From contig NZ_CP108487.1 in NCBI RefSeq assembly GCF_036226525.1, forward strand, positions 8,615,015 through 8,679,014: a stretch of 64,000 bases of DNA, in the 5' to 3' direction. Positions 52,701-59,245 of the stretch are shown here, piece by piece (position 1 is the first letter of the stretch; each line of letters opens with the position of its first letter). The notes under the pieces were generated by a model. It worked only from the letters and a program-made list of their open reading frames with translations. It did not search any database and was not told where the DNA came from. Origin of the DNA: Kribbella sp. NBC_01245. GTDB lineage: Bacteria > Actinomycetota > Actinomycetes > Propionibacteriales > Kribbellaceae. The translations under genes were made by a program, and so were the position numbers.

Positions 52701-54222
52701 GGCCGGCAAACCCGTCTCTTCCATGCGCGACGGGGTGACCACGACCTACCAGCACGCCGGTGACGGTCGACGGATCTCCCAGACAGCCAAAGGCGCGACC
52801 ACCCGCTTCCTCTGGGACCCGCTCTCCCCGCAGATCCTCGCCACTGGCCCAACCAGGTACGTATACGGCGAAGGCGTCGTCGCCAGCGCAGCCGCGGGCC
52901 GAACCACCGGCATGGTGACCGGCCCAACCGGCTCGATCCTCATGGCAGGCACCACCCACCACGACTTCGAGCCGTACGGCGCCCCGCGTGGTGCCGCAGC
53001 CTCCGGCCTCGGCTATGCCGGCGGTCTCCGCCTGCCGAACGGGACATACCTCTTCGGTCAGCGCGAATACGACCCGTCCACCGGGCTGTTTCTCTCGCCG
53101 GACCAAGGCGGCAGCGACCAGTCCTACGGCTACGCAAGCGGCAACCCGCTCACCTTCAACGACCTGACCGGAATGTTCGACCGGGAGAAGTTCCTCACCA
53201 CAGTCGCCCGCATCTCCGGCTACGTCTCGACCGCAACTCTCGCCATCGCCGTCGGATGCGTTGCCTTGGTGGTCTGCGCCCCGATCGCCCCCATCGCCCT
53301 CGGCGTCTCAGTCGCAACCGGCATCGCGTCTGGCGTGGCCGACGGAATCCTCAGCGCCGAAGCCTGCGCGAAGAAAAGCAACTGCTCCCGCCTCCTCATC
53401 GACCTGGCCGTCATCGCCGCCACCAGCCGCCTCCCCGCCGTCCGCAGCCTCCGCTCCGTCGGCCGAACCGCCGGCCGCACCTGCAGCTTCACCGGCACAA
53501 CCCGCGTTCTGATGGCCGACGGCACCACCAAACCCATCAGCCAGGTCCGCCCCGGCGACCAGGTCCAAGCCGAAGACCCCACCACCGGCCAACGCGGCGC
53601 CCGCACGGTCACCGCCCAGTGGATCCACACCGACACCGTCCTCGACCTCCAAACCGGCGCCGGGGTAATCACCACCACCGAAGACCACCCCTTCTGGAAC
53701 CAAACCACCCACACCTACCAACCCGCCGCCGCCCTAACCCCCGGCACCCACCTCCGCACCCCCACCGCCACCACCCAGGTCCGCGGCCTAGTCCCCAGCA
53801 CCACCCGCACAGCCACCGCCTACAACCTCACCGTCGACCACCTCCACACCTACTACGTACTCGCAGGCAATTCGCCGGTCCTAGTCCACAACACTGGCGG
53901 ATGCGGCGAAGTGGTGCTGGAATCACTTGAGAGCTTCGAACAGGCCAGAAATAAGGCACTGCATCTACTGGGGGATATCGATCCCCGTACTCGGAAGCAG
54001 TACGTAGGGCGGCTCGAATCGGCGACCACCACCTATGGCAAGGTCGTCGGCTTCACTACTGTAGTCAACGGCCAGTATAAGAGATTTCGGCTTGACTTTG
54101 ATCCCGTGAAAGGTCCTCATATCAACGTGCAGATCGGCAAAGGGGCGTCGTCGCGCAAGTGGGCTATTCCCTGGAATGGGACCGAGGAAGATTTCGCAAA
54201 AATGCTTGGTGGAAACTCGTGA
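49711..54222 (+). CDS. Secreted Rhs/YD-repeat polymorphic toxin with HINT domain (toxin 2)
   Basis: A 1,503-residue exported toxin: signal peptide (VVAPLVALVMVAAQLVGVTP), a Cys-containing N-domain (about 28-150), a DUF6531-type region (DPVNTLTGALTEVATDAA), YD repeats (about 310-1060), and the Rhs core YDPSTGLFLSPDQGG. A hydrophobic segment (TLAIAVGCVALVVCAPIAPI) precedes the HINT domain (CSFTGTTRVLMADG to SPVLVHN), which is clearly related to that of toxin 1. The tip (about 1405-1503) is different: YGKVVGFTTVVNGQYKRFRL then GPHINVQIGKG, likely an RNase or other nuclease of unnamed type. From about 53930 the DNA is visibly less G+C-rich, suggesting the tip was imported by recombination. Confidence 0.93.
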   Translation: MRMRVVAPLVALVMVAAQLVGVTPAMAVDTCIHTDVKVFADGELISDGGKIASDGGFGHAGTGLTFTFQARTFRASADYCVLRTTDSLTWQVPAWPCENHPRPKPVATQSLTWSLTVPLDCAVAAPPGLLGGSLTNGKGSASGNALIYAGAPEWVLPHEQARGLFGPFAMQADPVNTLTGALTEVATDAAAPGLGVGLSVDRTYNSNAPDSGVHGKGWRTSYSDHLTLERGGASLVYHAADGRNIRFIRAGAGPAYVIERGPARFDLSRMAAGFALTTYERMTMTFSNTGALTGIRDRNGQGVTVSQGNGRVLAVSNGRRAMRYTYDAAGLLTSVVLAAPGMDSRVVRYGYEGGRLTEVASPGGMKTRYGYDEAGRLTTRTTGDRPTPEITTKYDTTGRVESQTDGNGHTMRWSWVENGVALSGTSTMTDPTGARWQNEYKRGWLVGQIDPSGIAVRFSYDAAGNLTHILDAQGNGARQAYDARGRVTKSAASTGGIVRRGFNATNDQTSALDQAGRPVSAKYDGRGNPTSVTQAGKTVSTTYDARGLATSIRDPLGRTTRFAFTTDGDLIRTTDPAGLTTAYEVDGWGRITSVKSPRGAVTRISYDAESRLDRVVGPGGATVQRQYDGRGRLTGTTDAAGRTTTLKYDEADQVIAVQGPDKNLPEATTSYDPSGRAVKQVDPGGRTHETSYDVAGRPTTVTYGGRTWKFTYDKSGRLTRTTLPSGKSASFALDGRGLISKVTYSDSTPAVSFTWDDLGRRTTQTDGTGKTTYSYDAFDRLQSVRTPTGAIDYQWDAAGNLTSREAANHTETYTWDAIDRLTQVTLDGRPVATYRYDVPRGTATTQHADGLTEVQRYDERDRLTSTVVTRGASAVRKIEYGYDAVHQVIRTSDSKAGNAAYEYDPSGRLTQVCYAAEKCAPDAKDYIRYAYDGSGNRTWEQRPSGATWFGFGPGSEPAGSIGLPSRFPIEWPQLRANQHDADGNLRTDGTTTYTWSAAGKPVSSMRDGVTTTYQHAGDGRRISQTAKGATTRFLWDPLSPQILATGPTRYVYGEGVVASAAAGRTTGMVTGPTGSILMAGTTHHDFEPYGAPRGAAASGLGYAGGLRLPNGTYLFGQREYDPSTGLFLSPDQGGSDQSYGYASGNPLTFNDLTGMFDREKFLTTVARISGYVSTATLAIAVGCVALVVCAPIAPIALGVSVATGIASGVADGILSAEACAKKSNCSRLLIDLAVIAATSRLPAVRSLRSVGRTAGRTCSFTGTTRVLMADGTTKPISQVRPGDQVQAEDPTTGQRGARTVTAQWIHTDTVLDLQTGAGVITTTEDHPFWNQTTHTYQPAAALTPGTHLRTPTATTQVRGLVPSTTRTATAYNLTVDHLHTYYVLAGNSPVLVHNTGGCGEVVLESLESFEQARNKALHLLGDIDPRTRKQYVGRLESATTTYGKVVGFTTVVNGQYKRFRLDFDPVKGPHINVQIGKGASSRKWAIPWNGTEEDFAKMLGGNS

Positions 54223-54719
54223 CTATCGAAGATACTTACGGAACAAGAGCCGATCTCATGCCGCAATCCATGATCAAGCTAGTCAAATCTCCTCCGGGGA
54301 GTGAGCGTTTATTGAGTTGGGTAGGTCGGGAAGGCGTTGAGTTCCTGCCCTTGGCAGAGCACGAGCGCTATGAGCGTGAAAGCTTAAGAGCGTATCCTCG
54401 TCTCTCTGATGGTTCAGTAGCATGGGGCACTCTGACGCCAGATCCTCGGATCCGTTCTGTAGATGAAGATTCAGTTGACCCGGTTGACTTCGTTGCGGAG
54501 TTTACACAATCCGCCAGAGATGTAGTGGTGCTGTGGGGCGACATAACTGTTCCGAGTGTCAGGATGGACGGCAGCACCCTGAGTCGATATCTATCGGATA
54601 TCGTGGCATCCTTTCCCGATTTCTGGATGTATCTGCCTGCTGAGCGCATAATGCTTGAGCGTTCGTTTGACGGGGTCATGACCGCGTCCCACCTTCCCGC
54701 ACATCCTTCGGCGGGATAA
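54219..54719 (+). CDS. Putative immunity protein for Rhs toxin 2
   Basis: A 166-residue soluble acidic protein starting at GTG 54219, which overlaps the toxin stop as GTGA, the same layout as the toxin 1 pair. It has no recognised Imm family; segments VVLWGDITVPSVRMDG and FPDFWMYLPAERIMLERSFDG suggest an alpha-beta fold. The gene uses TTA codons at 54309 and 54384 plus AGA and ATA, unlike the core genes of this window, which supports recent transfer. Confidence 0.75.
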   Translation: MTIEDTYGTRADLMPQSMIKLVKSPPGSERLLSWVGREGVEFLPLAEHERYERESLRAYPRLSDGSVAWGTLTPDPRIRSVDEDSVDPVDFVAEFTQSARDVVVLWGDITVPSVRMDGSTLSRYLSDIVASFPDFWMYLPAERIMLERSFDGVMTASHLPAHPSAG

Positions 54720-54730
54720 AGGGCGTACCG

Positions 54731-54829
54731 GTGACCGTATCTAAACAGTCCTTTACAGACAGACTGGCCGAGGCTCAATTTCGCCGGATCATTGACCTGT
54801 GGTCGGCGGAAGGCGCCCCGCGGGAGTGA
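54731..54829 (+). CDS. 32-residue open reading frame, possible gene remnant
   Basis: GTG 54731 opens VTVSKQSFTDRLAEAQF and runs 32 residues to a TGA that overlaps the next GTG (54826) as GTGA. AAAGGG lies 6-9 nt upstream. The amphipathic sequence and overlap suggest a real or recently real gene, perhaps the stump of a deleted immunity or toxin tip. Nothing more is recognisable. Confidence 0.45.
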   Translation: MTVSKQSFTDRLAEAQFRRIIDLWSAEGAPRE

Positions 54830-55329
54830 CTTTCTCGGTATCGTTTGCGTGGACCCCTTCGTCCCGGCATGCCGGGACCTTGCCGTCGAAGATTGAGCGA
54901 GATGCGGGTTATGAATATCTCGTCATTGAGGCCTGCAGGGTGTTGGCCGGAACTGACTGCAGCTTCCACATTGGTGGGTTCGGCAGGAGCGACTGGGGGC
55001 TTGACGTCGAGTACGACATGTCGGCTTTCGTAGAGCAACTCCCGGAACTTCTGGCCGGTGTGCGTGAACGTCGCCTTGTGGAGGTGGATCTCTACCCTCC
55101 GGGTGTTGAACGGACACTTGAGTTCGATCCAACTGGCGACTCCGTGGACATACGTTGTCTCTCGCGGACTGATTGGACGCCTGACCCGGTCGTCGAAACC
55201 ATCGAGTTCGCCGAACTAGAACAGATGCTCGTCGACACAGCGGTCAACATCGCGAACGCCCTGACCGCTTCCGGCTCCACGATTTCGCGGCTTGCCCCTT
55301 TCAGCGACTGGCAAAGGAGGGTCGTCTGA
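54826..55329 (+). CDS. Accessory protein, possible immunity protein
   Basis: A 167-residue soluble protein beginning VTFSVSFAWTPSSRHAG, with GFGRSDWGLDVEYDMSAFVE and a C-terminal helix. GTG 54826 overlaps the preceding small frame; GTG 54799 is an alternative with nine more residues. The next gene starts one base after its stop, so it is part of a tight operon behind the toxin 2 immunity gene. I do not recognise the family. Confidence 0.72.
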   Translation: MTFSVSFAWTPSSRHAGTLPSKIERDAGYEYLVIEACRVLAGTDCSFHIGGFGRSDWGLDVEYDMSAFVEQLPELLAGVRERRLVEVDLYPPGVERTLEFDPTGDSVDIRCLSRTDWTPDPVVETIEFAELEQMLVDTAVNIANALTASGSTISRLAPFSDWQRRVV

Positions 55330-55737
55330 GTGGGGGAGTCGATGCTGGTGGAGGGCGAGGACCGGTGGGTCGCCGGGATTCGAGGAGCGCAGGTCGTGTC
55401 GGTCGGCAGGCGGTCCGGATCCCGAGTCGTGGGCTTTGCCCACGGGATCGAGCTCAAGATGGACGGTCCAGTGCTTCTCACACATGGTTCTGCGCCAACT
55501 CCAGGTGTGGCATCCCTCCCGGACGAAGACCTAGAGAGATTGCGCGGGGCAACAGTTCTGTCCATGGTCCTGTTCAAGAGTGGCTCACTACGACTCGTGT
55601 TCGACACGGGCCACCATCTGAACGTCGATGGCTCGGCGCCGAACGTGGAAACGCGTTTCGTGAAGCCGGGCGAGTTCGAGTGGATCGGTCGCCGAGGCGC
55701 CGGCGTTCTCAGAATGCTCGACCCGGATTTCGGCTAG
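55330..55737 (+). CDS. DUF6188-like small protein
   Basis: A 135-residue protein: DRWVAGIRGAQVVSVGR, LRGATVLSMVLFKSGSLRLV, a strand pair with FDTGHHLNVDG, and the ending EFEWIGRRGAGVLRML. This order of strands with a Trp before a closing helix resembles DUF6188, a small actinobacterial family of unknown role often found among immunity genes. It begins directly after the previous stop with a GTG. Confidence 0.7.
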   Translation: MGESMLVEGEDRWVAGIRGAQVVSVGRRSGSRVVGFAHGIELKMDGPVLLTHGSAPTPGVASLPDEDLERLRGATVLSMVLFKSGSLRLVFDTGHHLNVDGSAPNVETRFVKPGEFEWIGRRGAGVLRMLDPDFG

Positions 55738-55969
55738 CACTCGCAGGGTGAGTCGATGCGAATGGAGCCGGGGCAACGGACCGACTGATCGTGGCGTTAC
55801 GGGCGGAGAGCAGCACGGAGCCCTCCGCCCGCGTGAGTCCTGGCCCTGGTCGGATATTGATCCGAAAGACGACGGAAACCTGGGCATGCAGGCAGGGCGC
55901 TCGCCAAGCATGCCGGTCGATCGATGAATACTGGACAGCGACCGATACCGTCATGGGTTAGGTGGCAAC

Positions 55970-56215
55970 GTGATGAAGAAAGTATTCGAAGGGCGTGAAA
56001 TCGAGGTTATCGACTTCAGTGACGTAAGGGCGGATGAGCACGTCATCGAGTTCCGAGACCCGGCCTGGCGTACTAATGAATCAGTCCTGGCGATCGTCGT
56101 ACCTGACGGTCGATCCTGGGAGGATGGGGCGCTGAGCATAAATCCCCACCTGAATCAGGTGTCTGTATCGTTCGTAACCTGGGCAATGAGAGTTGCCGAA
56201 TCGAGGATCGACTGA
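55970..56215 (+). CDS. Small accessory protein, possible immunity protein
   Basis: An 81-residue protein, KKVFEGREIEVIDFSDVRAD..., acidic, with a single Trp in each half. GTG 55970 or ATG 55973 may start it; GGTGG lies about 6 nt upstream. Preceding 230 bp show no gene. I do not recognise the family; its place in the immunity-like array is the only clue. Confidence 0.55.
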   Translation: MMKKVFEGREIEVIDFSDVRADEHVIEFRDPAWRTNESVLAIVVPDGRSWEDGALSINPHLNQVSVSFVTWAMRVAESRID

Positions 56216-56270
56216 GGCTATCTGACAAGTTGCTGTTGCATGGCGCTCCGAGCCGACGGGGAGAACTCTA

Positions 56271-56576
56271 ATGGCACGTCTCGAACCCTTCCTAGCCCTA
56301 GCTTCCGCGGTTACAGAGGGCCGACTTTCGGCGCAGGAGTTCGCCATCATTTGCCTACCCCTTTACAAGAACTATCCTGATCCGTTTCCCTCACGTGAGC
56401 ACTTCGAGCTCGCGACCGAGCTGTTCTACCTCGCAAATGACTATGCCGACGAGCCGTTCGATGACCTGATCGGTGCCGACCAGGTGCGGGAACGTACCGC
56501 CCAGTTGGCCATCCGAATGCATGCGCTGCTGCGTGATCCGAGAAATGATTCCGTGGCGGACGGCGAAGAGACCTGA
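56271..56576 (+). CDS. Colicin D immunity-like protein
   Basis: A 101-residue helical protein: LASAVTEGRLSAQEFAIICL, LYKNYPD, LFYLANDYADEPF and RTAQLAIRMHALL. The spacing of the SAQEF and LANDYADEP blocks resembles the colicin D immunity family (four-helix inhibitors of anticodon-loop tRNases). No matching toxin is next to it, so it may be an orphan immunity gene. GGGGAG precedes the ATG. A hairpin terminator directly follows. Confidence 0.65.
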   Translation: MARLEPFLALASAVTEGRLSAQEFAIICLPLYKNYPDPFPSREHFELATELFYLANDYADEPFDDLIGADQVRERTAQLAIRMHALLRDPRNDSVADGEET

Positions 56577-56604
56577 CCCGCTTCAGCTGATGGCTGAAGC
56601 GGGT
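56576..56604 (+). terminator. Hairpin terminator
   Basis: Perfect 12-bp stem ACCCGCTTCAGC / GCTGAAGCGGGT with a 5-nt loop, overlapping the stop codon of the colicin D immunity-like gene. Confidence 0.75.
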
Positions 56605-56730
56605 CCAACCGATGGGTGCGACGGTGCGACAGGATTTCGGTCGGCGAGTGACGGCCTGAAGGGGATCTTTGAGCTCGGTAACGTTGCTGAAGTTGAAGCG
56701 ACTCGCGGAATTGAGGTGATCTCCAGATGA
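56590..56730 (+). CDS. Possible 46-residue reading frame before 56727
   Basis: ATG 56590 opens MAEAGPTDGCDGATGF and ends IEVISR, with its stop overlapping the next ATG as ATGA. The start lies inside the terminator hairpin and has no ribosome site, so it may be a truncated 3' end of a lost gene. Confidence 0.25.
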   Translation: MAEAGPTDGCDGATGFRSASDGLKGIFELGNVAEVEATRGIEVISR

Positions 56731-57152
56731 CGTCAGAGACTGGGATGTCCTTGATTGATGCGCTCGAACGCTGGAAGAACTTTGAAGAATGTTTGATCCA
56801 CGATATTCGGCCGGTTCGGTACGGGTACGGGGTGGACATAGCCATCAATAGTGTCTGGCGCGATGGGAAGGTCAGGCCGGATGTCCTCCAGAAACCAGAC
56901 CTTGTCACCCTAAGTCTCCTAGGCGTCGAGTCCCTGAGGTTCACCGGCGGATTGACTGACGACATGAAACGAGATCCTGCCGCCATCAACTGGGGTCTCA
57001 CCGAGATCAGCCACATCGTTGACAGTTCGTCGGACGGTTCAGCGGCGATCACCGTTCATTGGCCCGGAGACCGGAGTCTGTTCGTCCAGTACCTGAACCT
57101 AGAGGTATTGGTCGCTGGTGTTGATCCTGAGCCTGGTGAGCGACTTGGCTGA
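56727..57152 (+). CDS. Accessory protein, possible immunity protein
   Basis: A 141-residue acidic cytosolic protein: MTSETGMSLIDALERWKNFE, DIAINSVWRDGKVRPD, LLGVESLRFTGGLTDDM and INWGLTEISHIV. Strand-rich with several Trp, as in many small immunity proteins, but no named family is recognised. AT-rich codons resemble its left neighbours. It overlaps a degraded frame that follows. Confidence 0.68.
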   Translation: MTSETGMSLIDALERWKNFEECLIHDIRPVRYGYGVDIAINSVWRDGKVRPDVLQKPDLVTLSLLGVESLRFTGGLTDDMKRDPAAINWGLTEISHIVDSSSDGSAAITVHWPGDRSLFVQYLNLEVLVAGVDPEPGERLG

Positions 57153-57513
57153 AGGATCGGGAGTATCCCTGAGACCGTTGAGGAAGCGGGAGCGGGAGAT
57201 TCTGGTCGCGATTACGGCTGGTGACCTGCCCGGCTTGTCGGAACTGCGCAAGCAGTTGCCTCTTGCTCGGGTACGACGTAACTGGGGCTCGGGCGAATCG
57301 CCAAGCATCGACATCGAGGTTCCAGGCAGTACTCCAGTGCACCGTGATCTCACAAATGGATGGGTCGCCAGCAACCGCTGCTCTGGAACCGGTTATGCCA
57401 AACCGGACCTGAGGCGGTTCGCCGCTCGAGGCTGCCGCTCGTTGTCTGCCGCCGGCACTCACCTCACGGGCCGCTCGCGAGGTGTCCTGGCCCTGGGCGC
57501 CGCAGGCGGTTGA
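57136..57513 (+). pseudogene. Truncated/degraded accessory gene
   Basis: GTG 57136 opens VSDLAEGSGVSLRPLRKRER, and the part LRKREREILVAITAGDLPGL to SPSIDIEVPGSTP looks like a conserved actinobacterial hypothetical family. After about residue 58 the reading becomes random-looking Arg/Gly/Ser without family character, as expected after a frameshift or deletion. The remaining 125 bp to the Crp/Fnr gene hold nothing clear. Confidence 0.5.
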
Positions 57514-57638
57514 GGATCGCCCAGGCACACATTTCGAACCCATCAACCTCCGGCACGATCTCCCGACACGCGGACCGAGGCTACGTGCGGTACGTCGTGG
57601 AACACTCTCTGTGGTGATTTCAGCCAGGGGAGGCCTAA

Positions 57639-58298
57639 ATGGGCGAGGCGCACGACACCTTCAGAGAATGCATAGGTGACGCGGCATGGCGTGAGCTCCT
57701 CAATGTGGGCACATTGCGCAGCTACCGGCCCGGCACCTTCATCCTCCGGCAAGGGGAAGCCGCTGGATTTGTACTTGCACTGGAAAATGGGCGAGTCAAG
57801 CTTGTCGCCACGGCCGCAGATGGCGCGCAGTTGCTGCTGACAGTCCGCGGAGGCGGTCACCTAATCGGGGAACTCGCCGACGAGGGCCATGGCCGCCGTA
57901 ACGCGAGTGTCATCGCCATTGATCGCTGTACAGCGCGCTATCTGCCTGCGCCGGTCTTCGAGCGCTTCTTAGCGCTGCAGGATCTACAGAAGGCCTTCAG
58001 CCGGTACGTCGTTGGCAAGTTCGACCAAACAGTGGAACGCCAGGTAGACCTGGCAAATCGCAGATCGGGCCGTCGCATCGCCAAGCTCCTTCTGGACGTC
58101 GTACGCCTCGCCCCCGCGGGAAGTCCCGACCCGCACCGAGTGCCCTTCACCCAGGAAGAGCTGTCGGCCTCGCTCGGTATGGCCCGCAGCACCATCGCCG
58201 AACAACTCGGGGCCTTTCGCCAGGCCGGGGCGCTCGGTCCCGGCCCGGCGCTGATCGTGACTGATGTCGATTGCTTGACCACCTTCGCCAAGGCCTGA
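57639..58298 (+). CDS. Crp/Fnr-family transcriptional regulator
   Basis: A 219-residue regulator. The cyclic-nucleotide-binding domain (about 18-125) keeps a phosphate-cassette-like segment with Gly77-Glu78 (LIGELADEG) and Arg87-Asn88-Ala89-Ser90 (RRNASVIAI). The C-terminal Crp helix-turn-helix is PFTQEELSASLGMARSTIAE. No Fnr-type Fe-S Cys cluster is present. GGGGAGG precedes the ATG. A TTA codon occurs at 57969. The palindrome at 58329-58344 and the nucleotide-cyclase-like gene just downstream suggest it controls, and may sense the product of, that operon; this is inference. Confidence 0.93.
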   Translation: MGEAHDTFRECIGDAAWRELLNVGTLRSYRPGTFILRQGEAAGFVLALENGRVKLVATAADGAQLLLTVRGGGHLIGELADEGHGRRNASVIAIDRCTARYLPAPVFERFLALQDLQKAFSRYVVGKFDQTVERQVDLANRRSGRRIAKLLLDVVRLAPAGSPDPHRVPFTQEELSASLGMARSTIAEQLGAFRQAGALGPGPALIVTDVDCLTTFAKA

Positions 58299-58328
58299 CG
58301 TCGCACGTGCGCTAGCTCACCGTAGTGC

Positions 58329-58344
58329 TGTCCGATTTCGGACA
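58329..58344. promoter_or_regulatory. Palindromic candidate Crp/Fnr operator
   Basis: TGTCCGATTTCGGACA has perfect 7-bp arms around TT, the size and TGT...ACA ends of Crp-family sites. It lies 62 bp upstream of the cyclase-like gene and 30 bp after the regulator gene. Confidence 0.65.
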
Positions 58345-58405
58345 ACCCGTCGAAGCGTGCCCGGGAAGTCTGGTGTCAGCCGAACAAACGGATGGGAGAA
58401 TCACC

Positions 58406-59245
58406 ATGAGCACACCCCAGGACGAGGGATTCGCCGGCGTCGGAGAGCTGCCGCCGTACCGCTCACTTTTGGTAGTCGACATGAAGGACTACAGCGGAAG
58501 CTCCGGTCGGGAGCAAACCAGCCTCACCCAAGAAATCCCGGGCATCATGGCCGAAGCCTTCACCCGCTGCGGACTCGACACCGTCTGGCAGCGCAAGACC
58601 TTCCACAACACCACCGGCGATGGATACGCCGTCGGATTCCCGACCGAGGTGCTGCCCTTTCTTCTCAACCCGTATCTCGGCAGCCTCCAACGCGAACTGG
58701 AAGACCGCAACCGCCACCTTCCACGCTCTCGCGCCATGATCCGCATGCGAGTTAGCGTCAGCGTCGGACCTGTCACGGACACTGGCACCAACCTCCTAGG
58801 TGACGGCAGCGGACCAGCCCGAGTGGAGCTTCACCGCCTCCTGGACAGCGGCCCCGTTCGCCACCTCCTCGCCAAATCCGACCCCGACTCCACTTTCGTC
58901 GCAGCAGTCGTGTCGTCCCGTGCTTATGAAGACGCAGTGTTATCGGGCTATGCCGACGAGCCGTCCAGCCTGTACGTCGATGCACCAGTCCAGGTCAAGA
59001 CCTACCACGGCAACGCTTACCTCCGCGTCCCTAAGCCCACCGGGGGCCTTCTCACCGAAGGCTTCCGCACACCGCTAAAGACTCAGGCCGAATCTAGTGG
59101 CGGAGCGGCCGCTGCCCAGGGACAGCCGGCCGGCCACTCTCTCGGCACCGTTGGCAGCATCGGCAACTTCATCACCCACTCGTCCGGACCGATCAACACA
59201 GGCTCGGGTCCGCAGACCATCGGGGATACCAGGTATGACCGCTGA
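58406..59245 (+). CDS. Class III nucleotide-cyclase-like protein with C-terminal NTGSG motif
   Basis: A 279-residue soluble protein. LLVVDMKDYS (Asp25) and TTGDGYAVGF (Gly71-Asp72-Gly73) sit where class III cyclases have their two metal-binding Asp sites, and LGDGSGPARVELHRLLDS resembles the following helix region. So it is probably a cyclase-fold protein; activity is unproven because the purine-selecting residues are not obvious. The last 30 residues (GTVGSIGNFITHSSGPINTG then SGPQTIG) mirror the start of the next protein. ATG 58406 has GGGAG upstream. It uses a TTA codon at 58940 and overlaps the next gene by 11 bp. Confidence 0.85.
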   Translation: MSTPQDEGFAGVGELPPYRSLLVVDMKDYSGSSGREQTSLTQEIPGIMAEAFTRCGLDTVWQRKTFHNTTGDGYAVGFPTEVLPFLLNPYLGSLQRELEDRNRHLPRSRAMIRMRVSVSVGPVTDTGTNLLGDGSGPARVELHRLLDSGPVRHLLAKSDPDSTFVAAVVSSRAYEDAVLSGYADEPSSLYVDAPVQVKTYHGNAYLRVPKPTGGLLTEGFRTPLKTQAESSGGAAAAQGQPAGHSLGTVGSIGNFITHSSGPINTGSGPQTIGDTRYDR

